Source of the DNA: JAIVJN01 sp036732565
GTDB lineage: Bacteria > Acidobacteriota > Vicinamibacteria > Vicinamibacterales > UBA2999
NCBI GenBank assembly: GCA_036732565.1
Contig: DAINCF010000452.1
Span: 1-6,014, forward strand
Length of the DNA stretch: 6,014 bases
Direction of reading: 5' to 3'
Shown here: positions 5,837 to 6,014 of the stretch, in pieces
Position numbering within the stretch: position 1 is the first letter of the stretch
Layout: each line of letters starts with the position of its first letter
Made by a program: the position numbers and the translations under genes
The notes under the pieces: model-generated
Databases searched by the model: none
The model's input: only the letters and a program-made list of their open reading frames with translations
Told to the model about the DNA's origin: nothing

Positions 5837-6014
5837 TACTGTGTCCGTCGCACGCCGGTCACCCATGGAAAGCCGAGACGACCGACCGCCACATCCACTT
5901 CATATCGAGGCACCGCTGTGTTCGACGAGGGTTCGGTGGTGCTGCCGCGCAGATCGGCCAGGGCGTCGCGTAATCGTCGTGGCATCGTCACCTCGCGCGT
6001 GACAAGTATCTGGA
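5836..6014 (-). CDS. Probable C-terminal fragment of an unrecognised protein, cut by window edge
   Basis: On the minus strand an open frame enters at 6014 and stays open for 58 codons to a TAG at 5838-5836. The peptide starts QILVTREVTMPRRLRDALAD, continues through a Ser/Thr-rich stretch, and ends in RYEVDVAVGRLGFPWVTGV plus a short basic tail. The composition looks natural, with a charged, possibly helical segment (PRRLRDALADLRG) followed by a strand-like one, and there is no signal of membrane insertion. I do not recognise the family. Codon third positions are only moderately GC-rich, weaker than in the neighbouring genes, so coding status is uncertain. It would converge on the acyl-CoA dehydrogenase gene, and its stop codon touches the outer edge of the repeat cluster. 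If it starts inside the window, ATG at 5985 would give 49 residues, but the open frame continuing leftwards through the edge favours a longer protein. Confidence 0.42.
   Translation of the reverse strand, partial: QILVTREVTMPRRLRDALADLRGSTTEPSSNTAVPRYEVDVAVGRLGFPWVTGVRRTQ

Noticed and set aside
4757..5866. A 369-codon minus-strand open frame opposite the acyl-CoA dehydrogenase
   Set aside because: The plus strand encodes a highly conserved enzyme here; the antisense product is low-complexity and its N-terminus begins inside the repeat cluster.
5788..6002. Two overlapping plus-strand frames (61 and 68 codons) after the acyl-CoA dehydrogenase
   Set aside because: Both begin within the repeat and translate it to peptides like VVLVSWW, a familiar spurious product of this repeat type; no ribosome binding site or homology is seen.

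Overview
The window is a high-GC bacterial chromosomal segment, most likely from an Acidobacteriota. The best taxonomic hint is the large secreted VWFA-related protein of the type expanded in that phylum. The accordion-like 'CACAAAGACACCAAG' repeat near the right end is also of a kind I recall from acidobacterial and other soil or environmental genomes. I see no phage, insertion sequence, tRNA, rRNA or CRISPR array.

Layout from left to right. (1) Positions 1-752, minus strand: the N-terminal 250 residues of a B12-dependent acyl-CoA mutase large subunit, cut by the window edge. It belongs to the methylmalonyl-CoA mutase family, but its two substrate-recognition positions look like isobutyryl-CoA mutase. 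(2) Positions 753-934: a divergent intergenic region with a TTGACA promoter candidate facing right and a TATAAT element facing left. (3) Positions 935-2188, plus strand: a complete glutamate dehydrogenase. (4) Positions 2246-4351, minus strand: a complete, exported VWFA-related protein of about 701 residues, converging on the dehydrogenase gene. (5) Positions 4352-4495: a second divergent intergenic region. (6) Positions 4496-5665, plus strand: a complete short/branched-chain acyl-CoA dehydrogenase. (7) Positions 5675-5836: degenerate direct and inverted repeats able to fold into a long hairpin. (8) Positions 5836-6014, minus strand: a probable C-terminal fragment of an unrecognised protein.

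Three of the five genes fit amino-acid, especially branched-chain amino-acid, catabolism. Glutamate dehydrogenase would release the amino group collected by transamination. The acyl-CoA dehydrogenase would oxidise the branched acyl-CoA made from isoleucine or valine. The mutase would rearrange a branched acyl-CoA. The genes lie in divergent and convergent single units, not one operon, so the link is by neighbourhood and pathway logic only. The VWFA protein has no evident metabolic connection.

No clearly new multi-gene system is visible. The points most worth a second look are the Phe/Gln active-site pair of the mutase, the repeat hairpin between two convergent gene ends, the degenerate metal site of the VWFA protein, and the possible leaderless GTG start of the mutase.
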